Origin: Bacillota bacterium
GTDB taxonomy: Bacteria; Bacillota; Sulfobacillia; Sulfobacillales; Sulfobacillaceae
DNA length: 33,775 nucleotides
Assembly: GCA_021797515.1 (NCBI GenBank)
Contig: JAJZZP010000098.1
Location: 1 to 33,775 of the forward strand
Direction of reading: 5' to 3'
Part shown: positions 31,722 through 33,775 of the stretch, one piece after another
Numbering within the stretch: position 1 is the first letter of the stretch
Layout: each line of letters begins with the position of its first letter
Translations under genes and position numbers: made by a program
The notes under the pieces: generated by a model
What the model was told of the DNA's origin: nothing
Seen by the model: the letters and a program-made list of their open reading frames with translations, nothing else
Database searches by the model: none

Positions 31722-32821
31722 TGATGACGCGTGAGACCCCGATCTTATTGGTGGGGTATAATGTTCGGGCCATGGCGCTCTCGGCCCGATTAGCTGGGTT
31801 TACTACATGGGCATTTGATTATTTCGGAGATCGCGATCGTGGTCCGGGGTATGATCTGAAAAGTGCCGGTATTGTGGAATTTGATGCACGCCTCTTGGTC
31901 ACCCATGTCATGGCCCATCCGCCTTCGCGGGTTATTTGGGGAAGTGGCTTTGAAAATCAACCAGCGCTCCTTGATATACTTAGTCTTCGCCATGTCTTGT
32001 GGGGAAATTCCAGAGAATCCGTAGAAAGGGTCCGAACATGGAATATCGTGTGCAACATCGCCAACACCATGGGCATTTCCTGTCCTCGTCAACAGGTTTC
32101 GGGTGTTGTGCCGCGTAACGGTCGGTGGTTGCTAAAACCCAAGTTATCTGGCGGGGGCAAGGGTATCCGTCAAGCAGGGCCCGGAGAAATGATAAGGCAT
32201 GGAATGGTAGCTCAGAAATGGTTAGAGGGAGAATCTGTCAGTTTGACATTTTTGTCAGACGGGAAGAGGCTTTTAGCTAGGTTATGGACCAAGGCTTTCA
32301 AAGATCCTACAGGACCCTCCTTTCGTTATACCGGAGGTGTGTTGTGTCCCTATGGAATCGGCAGAGACGCGGGCGGGGAAGCGATGGCATTGGCACTGGT
32401 TCGCCAATGCGGCTTGCGCGGTTGGAATGGAATAGATTTTGTGTATCACAAGGGGCAATTAACCTATCTTGAGGTTAATCCTCGCTGGACGGGAAGCGTA
32501 GAGTTGTGGGAACGAGCTACGGGTTACCCGGCCATTGGGGCTTTGTCTTCAGCGATGGATGGTTCAACGATGGCTTTTCCCGCGCCGGAGAAATTCGTGG
32601 GCAAGCGCATTGTCTATGCTAGAACGCCTACGGTATGGAACTCAGAGATAGAAGACGCACTGGCTGGGTCCATCGCTGACATTCCGAGGTCAGGAGAACA
32701 ATTTCTAAGTGAGCAGCCTATTTGTACCGTATTTGCAGAAGGCCTATCGTTCGAAGATGTCTCAAACAAATTGCAAAGAATGGCGAACCATGTGTTGCAA
32801 TCGTGTGAACACATGACTTAG
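31721..32821 (+). CDS. ATP-grasp ligase next to mtdB
   Basis: A 366-aa ATP-grasp enzyme, joining a carboxylate and an amine with ATP. Visible parts are a Rossmann-like N-terminus (ILLVGYNVRAMALSARLAGF), the nucleotide-binding strand WLLKPKLSGGGKGIR, and the late metal-binding strand LTYLEVNPRWTG (E-x-N-P-R). ATG 31721 shares its A with the stop of the MtdB-like gene; ATG 31724 is the alternative. ATP-grasp proteins of unknown role are found beside H4MPT and methanofuran genes in methylotrophs, so a role in making a C1 cofactor is suggested by context, not shown. It is the last gene of this pair. Confidence 0.8.
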   Translation: MMTRETPILLVGYNVRAMALSARLAGFTTWAFDYFGDRDRGPGYDLKSAGIVEFDARLLVTHVMAHPPSRVIWGSGFENQPALLDILSLRHVLWGNSRESVERVRTWNIVCNIANTMGISCPRQQVSGVVPRNGRWLLKPKLSGGGKGIRQAGPGEMIRHGMVAQKWLEGESVSLTFLSDGKRLLARLWTKAFKDPTGPSFRYTGGVLCPYGIGRDAGGEAMALALVRQCGLRGWNGIDFVYHKGQLTYLEVNPRWTGSVELWERATGYPAIGALSSAMDGSTMAFPAPEKFVGKRIVYARTPTVWNSEIEDALAGSIADIPRSGEQFLSEQPICTVFAEGLSFEDVSNKLQRMANHVLQSCEHMT

Positions 32822-33398
32822 TCTGCTTTCCCGCCGCTCGCAAGAATTTTAGATTTTTATCATGAACCGATTGGCTTCACTAAAGATCGCCAGCCAATGT
32901 GTGCGAGCCGCTAACCCCATTCCTTTCGGCATACTCCGTCATGCGTTCACCCTTAACCGACACTGTGAATAAGGAGGGTTCTGGAAGGGGCGCGTTATCC
33001 CTTGGATAATGAACTCGACTCCGGGCAAAACCCGCAAGTAGACTACGCGTGCTGAGAGATCCCCAGTTTTTACCATTGCCGAACCTGAATAGCCCGTGTT
33101 TCCGCGATTTTTCCAGATAATTTGTAGCCGAAATCGCGGCGTTTCGCCGCGGATCGGGGAATGACTGGGATCTCTGCCGATCTGTGCGGAGTCTATCGGA
33201 TTCGGGGCACGTTGACGCTGACCCGGTCCGGTTGTTTCTTTGCGAACCCGGGTTGTCTTGGCGCGATGGGCAGAGCCGGGGGGACTTTACGTCGGCACCG
33301 CGGTGTCGCCGATCGGAGGAATCTGCTGGCGAAAACACCCCTCTTGGTCGGACAATGAGGCGCCATGTGAGGTCATGGTGCTCCAACGCCCAATGACC
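32822..33398. other. Intergenic, probably decayed element DNA
   Basis: A minus frame of 168 aa covers 32880-33386, but its product is rich in Arg and Ser with no recognisable motif and no ribosome site, so I leave it uncalled. The only clear structure is the hairpin at 33135-33151. Confidence 0.4.
33135..33151. repeat. GC-rich hairpin
   Basis: CGCGGCG and CGCCGCG flank TTT. No T-run follows on either strand, so it is not a typical terminator. Confidence 0.4.
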
Positions 33399-33563
33399 CT
33401 AACGCCACAACGCGTGGGCCCGTGTCTTCTCCGTGTTTGCGCGCCAATGGTGCGCTTCCCCTCGGACTTCGACACTCCATCCGGCGATATTCAGCCAATA
33501 ATACACCCAAGCAAAGACCAGCCATGAACGATCCCAACGCTCGGCGGCAATAACCGTCACCAA
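33399..33563 (-). pseudogene. IS607-type serine recombinase fragment
   Basis: The minus frame reads VTVIAAERWDRSWLVFAWVYYW and continues LNIAGWSVEV, which resembles the central part of IS607-family TnpA, 'VVEHRDRLARFG..Y....L...G..I.VV'. The catalytic Ser region and the C-terminus are missing, so this is a remnant at best. Similarity is by eye and the call is tentative. Confidence 0.35.
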
Positions 33564-33577
33564 AAGCCCGCGAGAAG

Positions 33578-33629
33578 CCCCCACCTTTAGGCGTGGGGAG
33601 GGAAGCGGGTTTCCGCCGTTAGGCGGAAA
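33578..33629. repeat. Hairpins like an IS200/IS605 or IS607 (tnpB) element end
   Basis: CCCCAC-(8 nt)-GTGGGG at 33579-33598, with the inner CCTTTAGGC, is like the hairpin that marks the 3' end of many tnpB elements. It is followed by TTTCCGCC-GTTA-GGCGGAAA at 33610-33629. No tnpB is present in the window, so this is element debris or a solo end. Confidence 0.45.
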
Positions 33630-33644
33630 TGAGTTTTTGTGCAT

Positions 33645-33775
33645 AGTACCACCCGTCCCCTCTTTGAATAATGCGACAGTATTTATAAGAAACGCCTTGA
33701 GCCACGCGCCGTCCGTCCGATGAAATATCGAAAGAACCGCTAGCGCGGACCAAAATGCGTCCCGTATGAGTGCCG
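33645..33775. other. Right edge of window, nothing recognised
   Basis: No frame of useful length, no ribosome site and no clear repeat are seen. A gene may start just beyond the edge. Confidence 0.3.

Noticed and set aside
32880-33386. 168-aa minus-strand frame
   Set aside because: Arg/Ser-rich, no start signal and no motif; it also spans the hairpin at 33135-33151.
1-33775. CRISPR array, rRNA or tRNA genes
   Set aside because: No regularly spaced identical repeats of CRISPR type and no rRNA or tRNA signature were seen on reading; the only tandem array (595-709) has degenerate units without spacers.

Overview
The window looks like a chromosomal accessory region of a Gram-positive bacterium. 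Genes carry strong AGGAGG-type ribosome binding sites, use TTG and GTG starts often, and include a lipobox-type binding protein and PucR- and GntR-type regulators. The overall style would fit a Sulfobacillus-like Firmicute, but this is inference and no 16S or other marker gene is present.

Region 1 (1-4612) is a nested mobile element. An IS110-like transposase gene is cut near its 3' end by an IS21-family element. That element has matching tips (TGTATTTTGTCAA and TGTATATCGTCAA read inward) and a perfect 7-bp target duplication GATTCAC at 156-162 and 4540-4546. It is 4377 bp (163-4539), about twice the usual IS21 size. Besides istA (frameshifted) and istB it holds about 1.9 kb of extra DNA: two or three small unknown ORFs in the same direction, a 23-bp tandem repeat array and a long hairpin.

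Region 2 (about 5016-12505) is AT-richer. It encodes a carbohydrate-type ABC importer without an ATPase (permease, binding lipoprotein, permease), a cytoplasmic alkaline-phosphatase-superfamily phosphodiesterase, and a 745-aa protein joining a beta-propeller-like half to a PHP/DUF3604 metal-hydrolase half. Together they suggest uptake and breakdown of an unidentified, possibly phosphorylated, substrate.

Region 3 (about 12700-24879) starts with the decayed C-terminal end of an NCS1-type permease, followed by one tightly packed plus-strand operon: GntR regulator, kynurenine-formamidase-like cyclase, atypical SDR, nitrilase-superfamily amidohydrolase, VOC protein, class III CoA-transferase, crotonase-fold protein, and a molybdenum hydroxylase with FAD and 2Fe-2S subunits and two different large subunits in tandem. 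This looks like an uncharacterised catabolic pathway, perhaps for an N-heterocycle or related ring compound that ends as a CoA thioester.

Region 4 (24880-28038) is gene-poor and decayed, with a half-size chromate-transporter-like gene on the minus strand and a possible transposase remnant.

Region 5 (28039-32821) has a large GAF/PucR regulator followed by a coupled pair: an MtdB-like methylene-tetrahydromethanopterin dehydrogenase and an ATP-grasp ligase. This is a piece of archaeal-type C1 metabolism that is unexpected in such a host.

Region 6 (32822-33775) is non-coding or decayed DNA with hairpins and a fragment resembling an IS607 serine recombinase.
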